A stretch of DNA of 64,000 bases from Psychromicrobium lacuslunae (GCF_000950575.1 NZ_CP011005.1:372001-436000); one strand, 5' to 3'; shown: positions 26,711 through 35,972, counted from the first letter of the stretch. Made by a program: numbers and translations. Notes: a model not told the origin generated them from the sequence alone.

Positions 26711-27649
26711 ATGAACCAACCCGAGAACATTAACGCCGAATTGCTCAACTGGTCCGGGCAGGTTTTTTCCAAAGGACATGGCACCGGCAACGACTTTGTC
26801 TTGATCGCCGATCCAGCAGGGGAGCAAGAACTCAGCGCTTCCGCCGTGGTCGCGATCTGCGACCGTCGGTTGGGGATCGGTGCTGACGGCGTAATCCGTG
26901 CGGTGAAGTCAAGCAATCTGGCCGAAGGCCGGGCGCTGACCGAAACGGCACCGGAAGCCGAATGGTTCATGGACTACCGCAACTCCGATGGCACTATCGC
27001 TGAGATGTGCGGCAATGGCGTCAGGGTCTTCGTGCAATTCTTGCTCGACGAAGGGCTGATCTCGCTGCAGCTCGGTGAGACCTTGCCGGTAGGCACCAGG
27101 GCCGGGGTGAAGTTGGTCGAGCGCACAGCCCAGGGCTTTGCCGTTGATATGGGGGTCTGGAATTTTATCTTCCCGGAACTGGCCGCCGCCCGGGGCGTTG
27201 ACTCGCTGGTCACCGCAGACTCCCTGGAAGTCGCTCGGCCTGCGCTATCGATTAGTACCGGCAATGCGCACACCGTTGTGGCGCTGGCGAATCGTAGCGA
27301 ACTAGATGAGCTCGAACTCTTCAAGGAGCCCATTGTCGAGCCGGCTGCTGAGCACGGCTCCAATGTGGAGTTCGCTTTGCCGGATGAGCCACTGGTCTCC
27401 GACGGGGTAGCGACTATCAGCATGCGGGTGCACGAACGCGGCTCCGGCGAAACATACTCCTGTGGCACCGGCGCCTGCGCTGCCGCTTTGGCCACCCGAT
27501 TCTGGGCTGGGGAGGGTGCGCCGAATGACTGGCAAGTCAACGTTCCGGGCGGTCAGTTGCAGGTCACTTTCTTCATCGGAGCGGATGGGAAAGAGCATAT
27601 TCGACTCTCCGGGCCAGCCGTCATCGTCGCGAACGGCACGTTCATCTGA
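26711..27649 (+). CDS. dapF: Diaminopimelate epimerase
   Basis: The product is 312 aa. Both catalytic cysteines are in place: Cys100 in 'AEMCGNGVR' and Cys251 in 'YSCGTGACA'. The N-terminal '[12 protein letters not shown]' motif is also seen. DapF converts LL- to meso-diaminopimelate for lysine synthesis (and peptidoglycan in some lineages). The gene begins nine bases after miaA and is likely co-transcribed. Length and motifs are normal for actinobacteria. Confidence 0.97.
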   Translation: MNQPENINAELLNWSGQVFSKGHGTGNDFVLIADPAGEQELSASAVVAICDRRLGIGADGVIRAVKSSNLAEGRALTETAPEAEWFMDYRNSDGTIAEMCGNGVRVFVQFLLDEGLISLQLGETLPVGTRAGVKLVERTAQGFAVDMGVWNFIFPELAAARGVDSLVTADSLEVARPALSISTGNAHTVVALANRSELDELELFKEPIVEPAAEHGSNVEFALPDEPLVSDGVATISMRVHERGSGETYSCGTGACAAALATRFWAGEGAPNDWQVNVPGGQLQVTFFIGADGKEHIRLSGPAVIVANGTFI

Positions 27650-27726
27650 GCGCTCCTCTGAGCTTGCTCCCTTTTTCTTGGGGTAATCTGTGCCTTTGAC
27701 GATTTGTGTCGGAAGGAACTCACCGA

Positions 27727-29286
27727 ATGTCAGAAGAAAAAGGCGCGTCCACTACAACTGTCGGGGGCAAGGAAGCGATTGGCAATGTCGCTCATCTTCC
27801 TGGTCACCCTTCGGAGTCCGAACTCCACGTTGAGGACGCTGGCTACCATAAGGGCCTGAAAAACCGCCAAATCCAGATGATTGCGATCGGCGGCGCGATC
27901 GGTACCGGCTTGTTCATGGGGGCCGGAGGACGCTTGGCCAGCGCTGGTCCAGCTCTGGTGCTCTGCTATGCAGTCTGCGGCTTCTTCGCCTTCATCATTT
28001 TGCGGGCGCTGGGCGAATTGGTTTTGCATCGGCCGTCCTCAGGTTCCTTTGTCTCCTATGCCCGAGAGTTCTTTGGCGAGAAAGCTGCCTTTGTCAGCGG
28101 CTGGTTGTACTGGCTGAACTGGGCGATGACTTCGATTGTGGATTCTACCGCGATCGCCCTCTACATGGGCTTCTTCGGCAAGTACTGGCAGCCGATCTCA
28201 GATGTACCGCAATGGGTCTACGCGCTGGCGGCATTGGTGATTGTGCTCGGCCTGAACCTGGTTTCGGTTAAGGTCTTCGGCGAGATGGAGTTCTGGTTTG
28301 CGTTGATCAAGGTAGTGGCTTTGGTCGCTTTCTTGGTTATCGGCCTGTATTTCGTCATCTTTGGCACGCCGGTGCCCGGCCAAGAGGTCGGATTCAGCCT
28401 GATTACCGATAACGGAGGGATCTTCCCGAACGGAATCTTGCCCGCTGTTGTGGTGATGCAAGGCGTGGTCTTCGCTTATGCCTCAATCGAGCTGATCGGC
28501 ACCGCAGCCGGTGAAACTGAGAACCCAGCCAAGGTCATTCCCAAAGCGATCAATACGGTGATCTTCCGGATCGCGGTGTTCTATGTTGGCTCCCTCGTGC
28601 TGCTCTCGCTCTTGCTGCCCTACACCGCCTATAAGGCGGGGGAGAGTCCGTTCGTGACCTTCTTTAGCCACATCGGGGTGCAGGGCGTTGACGCGATTAT
28701 GAACTTAGTCGTGCTAACCGCAGCGCTCTCTTCGCTCAATGCTGGCTTGTATTCGACTGGACGGATTCTGCGGTCGATGTCAATGGCTGGTTCGGCGCCG
28801 AAGTTTACCGCCCGAATGAACAAGGCCGGGGTGCCTTATGGCGGCATCGCATTGACCGCCTTTATTGGTTTGCTCGGCGTCGTGCTGAACGCCTTTGTAC
28901 CTTCCGATGCTTTTGAGATTGTGCTCAATGTGGCTTCCATTGGAATTATCTCCACCTGGGCGATGATCGTGCTCTGTCAGATGCGACTCGCCGCCTGGGC
29001 AAAGAAGGGGCTGCTGATCAGGCCGTCGTTCCGGCTTTTTGGGGCACCGTACACCGGGTATTTGACCCTGTTATTCCTCTTCGGGGTGCTGGTGCTGATG
29101 GCGCTCGATTGGCCGGTTGGTAGCTATACCGTGGCATCGCTGGTGATCATTATCCCGCTGCTGATCATTGGTTGGTTTGCGTTCCGGCATCGAATCCGTG
29201 AGCTCGCCGCCGAGCGGGAGGGCTTCACCGGAGCCTATCCGGTGGTCGCCAACCGACCGAGCAGTACCAAAAAACCGAAGTCGTAG
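27727..29286 (+). CDS. Amino acid permease (APC family, AnsP/GabP-like)
   Basis: ATG 27727 with GGAAGG upstream gives 519 aa; an in-frame start at 27706 is less likely. Twelve membrane spans are predicted. The first carries the APC signature '[18 protein letters not shown]', followed by '[25 protein letters not shown]' in part. Overall sequence is closest in style to L-asparagine/GABA permeases of actinobacteria. Substrate is uncertain. A promoter with TTTGACG is visible about 30 bases upstream. The gene converges on a methyltransferase gene, with a 33-bp-arm palindrome between the two. Confidence 0.88.
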   Translation: MSEEKGASTTTVGGKEAIGNVAHLPGHPSESELHVEDAGYHKGLKNRQIQMIAIGGAIGTGLFMGAGGRLASAGPALVLCYAVCGFFAFIILRALGELVLHRPSSGSFVSYAREFFGEKAAFVSGWLYWLNWAMTSIVDSTAIALYMGFFGKYWQPISDVPQWVYALAALVIVLGLNLVSVKVFGEMEFWFALIKVVALVAFLVIGLYFVIFGTPVPGQEVGFSLITDNGGIFPNGILPAVVVMQGVVFAYASIELIGTAAGETENPAKVIPKAINTVIFRIAVFYVGSLVLLSLLLPYTAYKAGESPFVTFFSHIGVQGVDAIMNLVVLTAALSSLNAGLYSTGRILRSMSMAGSAPKFTARMNKAGVPYGGIALTAFIGLLGVVLNAFVPSDAFEIVLNVASIGIISTWAMIVLCQMRLAAWAKKGLLIRPSFRLFGAPYTGYLTLLFLFGVLVLMALDWPVGSYTVASLVIIIPLLIIGWFAFRHRIRELAAEREGFTGAYPVVANRPSSTKKPKS

Positions 29287-29334
29287 CCAGCAGACCCTCG
29301 GCCCCTACTCTCGCCTTCTACCTCTACCTTGGCC

Positions 29335-29400
29335 GAGTTCGCGGTTTTGTCTCGGATTCGCCAGTAATTACTGGCGAATCCGAGACAAAACCGCGAACTC
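29335..29400. repeat. 66-bp perfect palindrome between convergent genes
   Basis: Bases 29335-29367 are the exact reverse complement of 29368-29400 (33-bp arms, no loop). The central part, CTCGGATTCGCCAGTAA and its mirror, recurs almost unchanged at 59276-59341. It lies between the permease and methyltransferase stops and could be a bidirectional terminator or a mobile palindrome. Confidence 0.9.
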
Positions 29401-29420
29401 ACGGGGTGGGAAAGAAGGGC

Positions 29421-30038
29421 TTAGGCTGCGGTGCGCTGGACTTCCAGGATTCGGAAGGATTTCGCGGTGGTGTAACGACTGACCGTGAAGCCGCTGCTTG
29501 CGAAGCTCTCCGTCAACCAGCGCTGCAGCGAATCGGAGCCGAGGTTCTTCTGCACCACCAGATAAGCGCTACCGCCCGGGGACAACCGGGGCAACCATTG
29601 CTGCAGGATCTGATGAAGTACTTCTTTGCCCACTCGAATCGGTGGATTCGACCAGATGGCGTCAAAACGAAGTTCGGGGTCCAGCTGATCCGGCAGCGCC
29701 GTATGCAGATTACTCAAGCCCAGGCGTTCCGCATTCTGCCGAGTGAGGCCCAGCGCCCGTTCGTTCACGTCCACCGCGTACACCGTCGCCTCGGGGGAGA
29801 GTAGCGCTAAGCTCAGCGCAATCGGCCCCCAGCCGCAGCCAATGTCCAGCAGGTTGCCTCGCGTGGGCGGCACGGGCGCTTCGTTGAGTAGGATCGCGGT
29901 GCCCTTATCGATGCCGTCAGGGCTGAAAATCCCCGAATCAGTGCCGAGTAAGCGCTCCTCACCGAGCAGTGTGACGCGCAATTCTCGGGGCTGATGCGCG
30001 GCGGTGGGTTCGGAGCTGAAGTAATGAGAAGACATCAC
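29421..30038 (-). CDS. Class I SAM-dependent methyltransferase, RsmC-like
   Basis: The product is 205 aa. The SAM-binding motif I is 'LLDIGCGWGPIAL' and motif IV is 'SNPPIRVGK', the N-P-P-[FYI] type of N6/N2 base methylases. 'FSPDGIDKGT' upstream of motif I is typical of the RsmC/RlmG 'MTS' domain. The likely role is methylation of a guanine in ribosomal RNA, but the N-terminal RsmC half-domain is missing, as is usual in actinobacterial homologues. It is divergent from the GNAT gene at 30068, with 29 bases between them. Confidence 0.85.
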   Translation of the reverse strand: MMSSHYFSSEPTAAHQPRELRVTLLGEERLLGTDSGIFSPDGIDKGTAILLNEAPVPPTRGNLLDIGCGWGPIALSLALLSPEATVYAVDVNERALGLTRQNAERLGLSNLHTALPDQLDPELRFDAIWSNPPIRVGKEVLHQILQQWLPRLSPGGSAYLVVQKNLGSDSLQRWLTESFASSGFTVSRYTTAKSFRILEVQRTAA

Positions 30039-30067
30039 CGATAAGAATAGCTGCTTAGACTAGCTGG

Positions 30068-30553
30068 GTGATTATTCGCCAGGCCACTGATCAAGACTGG
30101 GATCAGATCTATCCGTTCTTCCGCGACATCGTCGCAGCGGGGCAGAGCTACGTCTATCCGGAAAATCTCAGTTCAGAGGAAGCTAAGCAACTCTGGATGG
30201 GGCAAGGCCGCACCGTGGTGGCGGTGGACGGTGAGACGGTGCTTGGCAGTGCCATCATGGGAGCAAATCGGGCGGGCCGTGGCGACCACCTGGCCACCGG
30301 GAGTTTCATGGTCGACCCGCAGCATAGTGGCCGCGGGGTGGGGCGGGCACTTGGTGAGCATGTGGTGCAATGGGCCCGGGATTCCGGTTTTCGAGGTATC
30401 CAGTTCAATGCGGTGGTGGAGAGCAATACCGTGGCGGTCAGGTTGTGGACTTCGCTGGGCTTCGAGGTGATCGGCACCGTGCCTGCGGCCTTCCGACATC
30501 CTGAACTCGGCTATGTCGGGCTGCACGTGATGTACCTCGCGCTGAGCGACTGA
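30068..30553 (+). CDS. GNAT family N-acetyltransferase (phosphinothricin-acetyltransferase-like)
   Basis: The product is 161 aa from GTG 30068. A full GNAT fold is visible: 'IIRQATDQDWDQIYPFFRDIV', then motif A 'FMVDPQHSGRGVGRALGEHVV' in part for acetyl-CoA binding and 'AVRLWTSLGFEVIGTVPAAFRHP'. The C-terminal half resembles phosphinothricin and related small-molecule acetyltransferases. Substrate unknown. No ribosome site is evident and the start may be near-leaderless. It is followed by the attenuator-like leader of the next operon. Confidence 0.88.
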   Translation: MIIRQATDQDWDQIYPFFRDIVAAGQSYVYPENLSSEEAKQLWMGQGRTVVAVDGETVLGSAIMGANRAGRGDHLATGSFMVDPQHSGRGVGRALGEHVVQWARDSGFRGIQFNAVVESNTVAVRLWTSLGFEVIGTVPAAFRHPELGYVGLHVMYLALSD

Positions 30554-30601
30554 GCCGCGCCCTCAGCGGATTGCCGAGGAGTAAGGAATCCCAAATAGAT
30601 C

Positions 30602-30610
30602 TGCTATAGT
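30602..30610 (+). promoter_or_regulatory. Extended -10 promoter of the GNAT-hflX operon
   Basis: TGC-TATAGT (30602-30610) is an extended -10 element. No good -35 box is seen at the expected distance. The predicted start is about 30616-30617, which would make the GTG at 30617 the first codon of a leaderless transcript. Confidence 0.55.
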
Positions 30611-30615
30611 TATAC

Positions 30616-30715
30616 GGTGAAGATTTTTCTTTAAAGGTAGCTCCCGCGTTATTGCGCGGTTGAGCCATAGATTCGAGTCCTGACGCTGTTGCGTACTCGT
30701 CTTCACCCTTTGAGG
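30616..30715 (+). ncRNA. Structured leader, candidate translational attenuator of GNAT-hflX
   Basis: Read as RNA, 30616-30623 pairs with 30700-30707 (8 bp). A second stem is 30640-30648 with 30655-30665. A third is 30674-30678/30683-30686 with 30691-30694/30695-30699 and abuts the first, giving a three-way junction. In addition 30629-30637 (CTTTAAAGG) can pair over nine bases with 30707-30715 (CCTTTGAGG). That segment contains the Shine-Dalgarno GAGG (30712-30715) of the gene starting at 30721. The anti-SD strand overlaps the last codons of a 5-codon uORF. A ribosome paused there would free the SD. No known riboswitch class is recognised. The structure is seen in sequence; the mechanism is inferred. 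Confidence 0.6.
30617..30634 (+). CDS. Putative leader peptide MKIFL (uORF)
   Basis: GTG AAG ATT TTT CTT TAA encodes a five-residue peptide. The GTG falls at the predicted transcription start, so it would be translated leaderlessly, as is common in actinobacteria. Its last codons overlap the strand that can mask the ribosome site of the downstream acetyltransferase. Translation is not demonstrated and so short a frame could be chance. Confidence 0.4.
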   Translation: MKIFL

Positions 30716-30720
30716 AATGC

Positions 30721-31305
30721 ATGTCTTTTTCATCTAAAACCAATACAAATATCTCCATTCGTCATTATTCGCCCAGCGATGAGCCAAGTTGGCTGCGCTG
30801 CCGAGTGCTGAGCTTTCTCGGCAGCAGCTACTTCGATGACGTCAAAACCGCTAAGACCAGTTTCGTCAATCCGGCCCTCGAATTAGTCGCCGTCGACACT
30901 CAGACAGGCAGCCAAGTTCTCGGCTTACTGGATCTGGAAATCTTTACTGAGTTGGCGACCATTGACACCATCGCGGTCCATCCGGATTACGCCCGTCACG
31001 GTATCGCCACAGCTCTCTGGCAGCGTGCCATTGAGCTGCTTCCGGACTCGGTACAAGAGATTGACGCCTGGACTCGCGAGGATGAACCTGCCAATCGCTG
31101 GTACCGGCAGCAAGGATTCGAAGTGGACACCGAATACCTGCATGTTTACTACCAGGGTGAAGCTGCTGGTGAACGAATCAGCACTCCGCCAGGGCTTCGC
31201 CTGCGAGCGGGTTTCTTGCATGCCGAACTCCATCACGAACCCCAGCTACGAGAAGAATTCAATCGCGTGCATCATTGCCGCCGTTACCTGAGGAGGTCCT
31301 TTTGA
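30721..31305 (+). CDS. GNAT family N-acetyltransferase
   Basis: The product is 194 aa. GNAT motifs are 'ISIRHYSPSDEPSWLRCR', the acetyl-CoA loop 'IAVHPDYARHGIATALWQRA' and 'DEPANRWYRQQGFEVDTEYLHVY'. The start ATG is five bases after GAGG, which can be sequestered by the leader. The stop overlaps a possible TTG start of hflX, and AGGAGGT for that start lies inside this gene, so the two are coupled. Acetyltransferases linked to HflX suggest a response to ribosome-targeting compounds, an inference from context only. The last ~25 residues are His/Arg-rich (HHCRRYLRRSF). Confidence 0.88.
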   Translation: MSFSSKTNTNISIRHYSPSDEPSWLRCRVLSFLGSSYFDDVKTAKTSFVNPALELVAVDTQTGSQVLGLLDLEIFTELATIDTIAVHPDYARHGIATALWQRAIELLPDSVQEIDAWTREDEPANRWYRQQGFEVDTEYLHVYYQGEAAGERISTPPGLRLRAGFLHAELHHEPQLREEFNRVHHCRRYLRRSF

Positions 31306-31406
31306 CCGATCAGCAGCACTCCGCCACGGCGCGGAAAAACAATGCCAATCAGCAGGCTGTCAGCAGCCCAGACTACGATAGAAGCCTCAGTTCCACAAAG
31401 GAGAAA

Positions 31407-32969
31407 ATGACCACTCAGAATAATGCCGATCATCAAGCCGGAGCGGATATGTCACCGGCCGAGATTCAAGCCGTGATCGATAGAATCCTGGCCAAGGACT
31501 CAGGCGTCGAACCCGCTGAGCACGGTGTATTAGCTAGCCGCGCTCAGGCGCTGAGCGATTCTGGCCGAGAGCACGGCGAGTACGACGGCGAGCAGGAAGA
31601 CCTGCAAGAACGCCGTGCCTTGCGCCGAGTAGCGGGGCTTTCCACCGAACTCGAGGACGTCACCGAGGTGGAATACCGTCAGCTCCGGCTGGAGCGGGTG
31701 GTGCTCGCTGGGCTGTGGAGTGAGGGTACCTTGGCCGATGCCGAGAACTCCTTGCGTGAGCTTGCCGCACTTGCCGAGACCGCTGGTTCCGAAGTGCTCG
31801 ACGGTCTGGTGCAACGTCGGATGAAGCCAGACCCTGGGACATTCCTGGGTTCCGGAAAGGCTCTCGAACTCAAAGATGTGGTGATGGCAACCGGAGCCGA
31901 TACCGTCGTGGTCGATGCCGAGCTGGCCCCGTCGCAGCGGCGTGGACTGGAAGACATTGTCAAGGTCAAGGTGATTGACCGAACTGCCTTGATCCTGGAT
32001 ATCTTCGCGCAGCATGCGAAATCTCGTGAAGGCAAGGCTCAAGTTGAACTAGCGCAGTTGGAGTACCTGCTGCCGCGCCTGCGCGGCTGGGGTGAGTCGA
32101 TGTCCCGGCAGGCTGGCGGTCAGGTGGGTGGCGCGGGTGCCGGAATGGGATCTCGCGGACCGGGCGAAACGAAGATCGAACTTGATCGACGCCGGATTCG
32201 CACCAGAATGGCCAAGCTGCGCCGTGAAATTGCGGCGATGAAGCCCGCCCGGGAGACCAAGCGAGCCAACCGTCGTCGTACCGAGATTCCTTCGGTTGCC
32301 ATCGCCGGGTACACCAACGCCGGTAAGTCCTCGATTCTGAATCGTCTCACCCAGGCCGGGGTGCTGGTGGAAAACGCGTTGTTCGCCACCCTTGACCCGA
32401 CCGTGCGTAAGGCGAGCACGCCGGACGGCATTGGCTTCACGCTAGCCGATACCGTCGGTTTCGTCAGGTCGTTGCCAACTCAGTTGGTCGAGGCATTCCG
32501 ATCCACCCTTGAGGAAGTGGCCGACGCTGATCTCATCCTGCATGTGGTTGATGTTTCGCACCCGGATCCGGAAGGCCAGATCGCTGCGGTGCGGGCCGTC
32601 TTCTCCGAGGTCGATGCCAGAAATATCCCGGAGATCATTGTGCTGAACAAGGCCGATGCGGCCGATCCGGAAGTGATCGAACGGCTCCGGCTGCGGGAAC
32701 CTCGTTCCGTTTTGGTGTCAGCGCGCACCGGCGCTGGAATGACCGAGTTGATGGAGCAGATCAGTAGCTCTATTCCACGGCCGAATGTGCAGCTGGAGCT
32801 GTTGATTCCTTACGATCGTGGTGATCTGGTGAATAAGCTGCACCAATCGGACGCGGATATTCTTTCGCAGGAGCATCGGGAGACTGGGACCTGGTTGCGG
32901 GTCAAGGTTCGCGAGGGCCTCGCCGCCGAACTCGCACCATTCCGGGAAGGACCACAGCCTGCCGCATGA
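31407..32969 (+). CDS. hflX: Ribosome-associated GTPase HflX
   Basis: ATG 31407 with AAAGGAG gives 520 aa. A TTG at 31302, overlapping the upstream stop (TTGA) and preceded by AGGAGGT, would add 35 low-complexity residues. The HflX N-domain contains 'LASRAQALSDSG' and 'RRMKPDPGTFLGSGKALEL'. The Gly-rich linker has 'GGAGAGMGSRGPGETKIE'. The G domain has G1 GYTNAGKSS, G3 'DTVGFVRSLP' and G4 'NKAD'. HflX splits stalled 70S ribosomes and protects against heat and some antibiotics. It is encoded with a GNAT gene behind a probable attenuator and overlaps the helicase gene that follows (ATGA). Confidence 0.95.
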   Translation: MTTQNNADHQAGADMSPAEIQAVIDRILAKDSGVEPAEHGVLASRAQALSDSGREHGEYDGEQEDLQERRALRRVAGLSTELEDVTEVEYRQLRLERVVLAGLWSEGTLADAENSLRELAALAETAGSEVLDGLVQRRMKPDPGTFLGSGKALELKDVVMATGADTVVVDAELAPSQRRGLEDIVKVKVIDRTALILDIFAQHAKSREGKAQVELAQLEYLLPRLRGWGESMSRQAGGQVGGAGAGMGSRGPGETKIELDRRRIRTRMAKLRREIAAMKPARETKRANRRRTEIPSVAIAGYTNAGKSSILNRLTQAGVLVENALFATLDPTVRKASTPDGIGFTLADTVGFVRSLPTQLVEAFRSTLEEVADADLILHVVDVSHPDPEGQIAAVRAVFSEVDARNIPEIIVLNKADAADPEVIERLRLREPRSVLVSARTGAGMTELMEQISSSIPRPNVQLELLIPYDRGDLVNKLHQSDADILSQEHRETGTWLRVKVREGLAAELAPFREGPQPAA

Positions 32970-35011
32970 CTGAACAGCTAGAGGCAGCCTCAACGACCAG
33001 CAAAGAAGAGCTAGCGCTCAGCTTGCTCGATGCCGCAGTGGCCGCGATGGGCGGGCAGCAACGTCCTGGGCAACACGAGATGGTCCGGCAAGTGGTTCGC
33101 TCGATTGAATCGGGCGACCATTTGCTGGTCCAGGCCGGGACTGGAACCGGAAAGTCGTTGGCTTATCTGATTCCGTTGATCGTGCATGCTCTGGAAAGCG
33201 ACCGGCCATCGTTGGTGGCTACCGCCACCTTGGCCTTGCAGGCGCAAATCGTTGGCCGTGATCTGCCCAGGCTGCTGGCCGCGATTGAGCCTGAGCTGGG
33301 TCGCAAGATTGATGTGGCGCTGGTCAAAGGGCGTGGCAACTATCTTTGCAAGCACAAGGTTTCGGGTGGTTTTCCCACCGATGAACCGCAAGAGGGGCAG
33401 CTCTTTGCGCTCGGTGAGGACACCGCGGTCATGCACCTACCCGGTACCGGACCCAGCACGGCTCTGGGCCGAGAGGTAGTGCGGCTTCGTGATTGGGCCG
33501 AGGAAACTAGCACCGGCGATCGGGACGAGCTGAATCCGGGGGTGACTGATCGGGCCTGGCGGCAGGTTTCGGTCACCGCGGTGGAGTGCTTGGGCTCGCA
33601 GAAGTGCCCGGTGGCCACCGAATGCTTTAGCGAGCTGGCCCGGGCGCGCGGCGCAACCGCCGATCTGGTGGTAACCAATCATGCGATGCTGGCGATTAGT
33701 GCCTTTGAGGGGCTGGCGGTGCTGCCAGAGTACGACGTTGTGGTGGTGGACGAAGCACACGAGTTAGCTGATCGGGTCACCGGGGCAGTGACCGGTCAAC
33801 TCTCGGCGACGATGGTCAACATTGCGGCGAGTGCGGCCCGTAAGCACACCGCAATTAGTGTCGATGACCTGAATGCTGCCGCCGCCGCGCTGGAAGCGGT
33901 GTTGAGCGGCGTCGCTGAAGGCTGGTTGCCGGAGGGAATTAATGAGCAGCAGGCCGAGGCAGTTTCCATGGTCCGCGAAGCCGCGCGAGTGGCGCTTTCC
34001 GATTCAAAAGGTGATTCCTCGCAAGTGGCCGACGGTGGCCGTCAGATGGCCAGATCACGTTTGCTGGTCATCTTGGAATTGTCCGAGCGTTTGCTTGCCT
34101 CGGCCGAGTCCGGTGAGGTGGTTTGGCTGTCCAGGCCGGGAGTTTTTGACCCGCAAAAAGGCTATGCTGCGGCTGATCCCACCGCCCCTGCTGTCTTGAA
34201 TATCGCTCCGCTGAGCGTAGCAATGAAATTGCGGGACGGCCTTTTCGCCGAGCACACAGCTATTCTGACCTCGGCCACGTTGGCTATCGGGGCTGCGTTT
34301 GAGCCTACCGCCGCTGGATTGGGCTTGCTGGGCGCTGGGGCGCCCAGCTGGACCGGAGCCGATGTCGGCAGTCCTTTCGACTACACCAAACAGGGCATGC
34401 TTTACGTGGCAGCACATCTTGAGAAACCCGGTCGTGGTAATTCACCAGAGCAACTCAACGAACTCGAAGCGCTCCTCAAAGCTTCTGGCGGTGGTGCGCT
34501 TTGTCTCTTCTCCTCGCGACGAGCCGCCGAAGACGCGGCGGACGAGCTGCGTTCCCGCTTGGATTTGAGCATTTTGTGTCAGGGCGAATCATCAATGGCG
34601 GCGCTCATTAAACAGTTCGAAGCTGAGCCAGATACCTGCCTCTTCGGGACTATGTCACTGTGGCAAGGTGTTGATGTGCAGGGCTCATCTTGTCGTATGG
34701 TGGTGATTGACCGGATCCCGTTCCCGCGTCCCGATGATCCGCTCATGACAGCGCGAACTCGCGCGGTGGCTCGGTCTGGCGGCAATGGATTTATGAGCGT
34801 TTCCGCAACCCAGGCGGCGATCAAGCTGGCGCAAGGGGCGGGGCGGTTGATTCGCTCTTCAGCGGACCGGGGTGTGGTGGCCGTGCTAGATTCACGACTT
34901 GCCACCGCCCGCTATGGCGGTTTTCTGCGCGCCGCCTTGCCTCCTTTTTGGGCGACAACTGATCGGAAGGTCGCAATAGCCGCTTTGCAACGGCTGGCTT
35001 CGAAAGCTTAA
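32966..35011 (+). CDS. DinG/XPD-family ATP-dependent DNA helicase
   Basis: The product is 681 aa. Helicase motif I is 'QAGTGTGKSLAYLIP' near residue 56. Four Cys of an XPD-type iron-sulphur cluster are present: 'GRGNYLCK' near 130 and C..C..C in 'VECLGSQKCPVATECF' near 210. The Walker B is 'VVVDEAHELADR' near 262. Motif VI lies in 'AQGAGRLIRSSADRGVVAVLD'. Such helicases unwind damaged or structured DNA (DinG/YoaA type). The start overlaps the hflX stop by four bases. lexA lies immediately after, on the opposite strand, but no LexA box is seen directly before this gene. Confidence 0.92.
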   Translation: MTEQLEAASTTSKEELALSLLDAAVAAMGGQQRPGQHEMVRQVVRSIESGDHLLVQAGTGTGKSLAYLIPLIVHALESDRPSLVATATLALQAQIVGRDLPRLLAAIEPELGRKIDVALVKGRGNYLCKHKVSGGFPTDEPQEGQLFALGEDTAVMHLPGTGPSTALGREVVRLRDWAEETSTGDRDELNPGVTDRAWRQVSVTAVECLGSQKCPVATECFSELARARGATADLVVTNHAMLAISAFEGLAVLPEYDVVVVDEAHELADRVTGAVTGQLSATMVNIAASAARKHTAISVDDLNAAAAALEAVLSGVAEGWLPEGINEQQAEAVSMVREAARVALSDSKGDSSQVADGGRQMARSRLLVILELSERLLASAESGEVVWLSRPGVFDPQKGYAAADPTAPAVLNIAPLSVAMKLRDGLFAEHTAILTSATLAIGAAFEPTAAGLGLLGAGAPSWTGADVGSPFDYTKQGMLYVAAHLEKPGRGNSPEQLNELEALLKASGGGALCLFSSRRAAEDAADELRSRLDLSILCQGESSMAALIKQFEAEPDTCLFGTMSLWQGVDVQGSSCRMVVIDRIPFPRPDDPLMTARTRAVARSGGNGFMSVSATQAAIKLAQGAGRLIRSSADRGVVAVLDSRLATARYGGFLRAALPPFWATTDRKVAIAALQRLASKA

Positions 35012-35049
35012 GCCAACCTGGTTCAGTCTAGGCGTGACAAATCGAAGCT

Positions 35050-35802
35050 TTAGAGTGCCCGCAGCACGGTGACGACCTTGCCCATAATGGTGGCGTGATC
35101 GCCGAGAATAGGCTCATACTGGGTGTTTTGCGGTAGCAGCCAAGTGTGACCGTCGCGCTGCCGGAAAGTTTTTACGGTCGATTCATCATCAAGTAGCGCG
35201 GCCACGATATCGCCGTTCACCGCGTCATTCTGCCGGCGCACCACTACCCAGTCGCCATCGCAAATAGCTGCATCGATCATCGAGTCGCCGACCACTTTGA
35301 GCATGAACAATTCGCCGTGTCCGACCAACTGTCGAGGCAGTGGCATCACGTCCTCGACTACCTGGTCGGCCAGGATCGGGCCACCCGCGGCGATCCGACC
35401 GACCAACGGAACCATCGCGGTGTCTTGCGCGCTAGCCAGCTGAGCAACGTTGAGACCGCTGGCGCTACGCAGCTTCGCGGTGTCCGCAACACCCTCGATT
35501 TCGGTGTCTTCATCGCCCAGGGTGAGGGGAATCAGTACCTCCATGGCGCGCGGTCGCTTCGGATCGCGACGCAAATACCCCTGCTTCTCCAATTGGGAGA
35601 GCTGATGCGTGACGCTAGAGAGACTCGCCAAGCCAACCACATCACCGATCTCACGCATCGACGGCGGGTAGCCATTGCTGGTGATGGAACGCTGGATACA
35701 TTCCAGAATCTTCTTCTGCCGCATTGAAAGGCCTTTCAACCCGCTACGGCGAACCAGCCCACGGTCCGGCTGCTCCATTGCATCCGCTGAGTGATCTGTC
35801 AT
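35050..35802 (-). CDS. lexA: LexA repressor
   Basis: The product is 250 aa. A winged helix spans residues 25-90 ('[26 protein letters not shown]' in part). The self-cleavage bond is Ala139-Gly140 in 'GRIAAGGP'. The catalytic dyad is Ser174 (GDSM) and Lys211 (STVKTF). LexA represses the SOS regulon until RecA filaments stimulate its cleavage. Two LexA boxes (35973-35988 and 36039-36054) lie in the 315-bp divergent region shared with the LysM gene. Autoregulation is therefore expected, though the nearer box is 171 bp away. Candidate targets within the window are recA, the LysM protein and the radical SAM gene at 51559. Confidence 0.97.
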   Translation of the reverse strand: MTDHSADAMEQPDRGLVRRSGLKGLSMRQKKILECIQRSITSNGYPPSMREIGDVVGLASLSSVTHQLSQLEKQGYLRRDPKRPRAMEVLIPLTLGDEDTEIEGVADTAKLRSASGLNVAQLASAQDTAMVPLVGRIAAGGPILADQVVEDVMPLPRQLVGHGELFMLKVVGDSMIDAAICDGDWVVVRRQNDAVNGDIVAALLDDESTVKTFRQRDGHTWLLPQNTQYEPILGDHATIMGKVVTVLRAL

Positions 35803-35876
35803 CGGTAAGTCCTTTCACGCTTGCAGCATCGCTGTTTGGCCGGGTTTTCCCGGGGTCTGCCAGCAATCCAGCAATA

Positions 35877-35899
35877 CTGTCGGTGCTCGATGATGGACT
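35877..35899 (+). promoter_or_regulatory. Weak RecA-NDp-like match upstream of the LysM gene
   Basis: CTGTCGGTG, 8 bases, then TGGACT resembles TTGTCRGTG-N8-TANNNT with one mismatch in each box. It points toward the LysM gene but is about 220 bp away, and the -10 mismatch is at a conserved A. Listed as a low-confidence site. Confidence 0.25.
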
Positions 35900-35972
35900 C
35901 AATTCATGAACAGCATCGAACGCGAAACACCACTTGAATCTGGCTCAAGGCTAGGCGAGTGGCCGAGATATT

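Noticed and set aside
26974-27540. 188-aa antisense frame opposite dapF
   Set aside because: Shadow of dapF, low-complexity composition, no start signal.
30616-30707. tRNA-like or T-box-like reading of the GNAT-hflX leader (7-8-bp closing stem, ATTCGAGTCC, AGGTAGCTCCCGCG)
   Set aside because: The TTCGA-type sequence is not next to the closing stem as in a T-arm, no anticodon arm forms, and there is no UGGN bulge or stem I, so neither tRNA nor T-box is supported.
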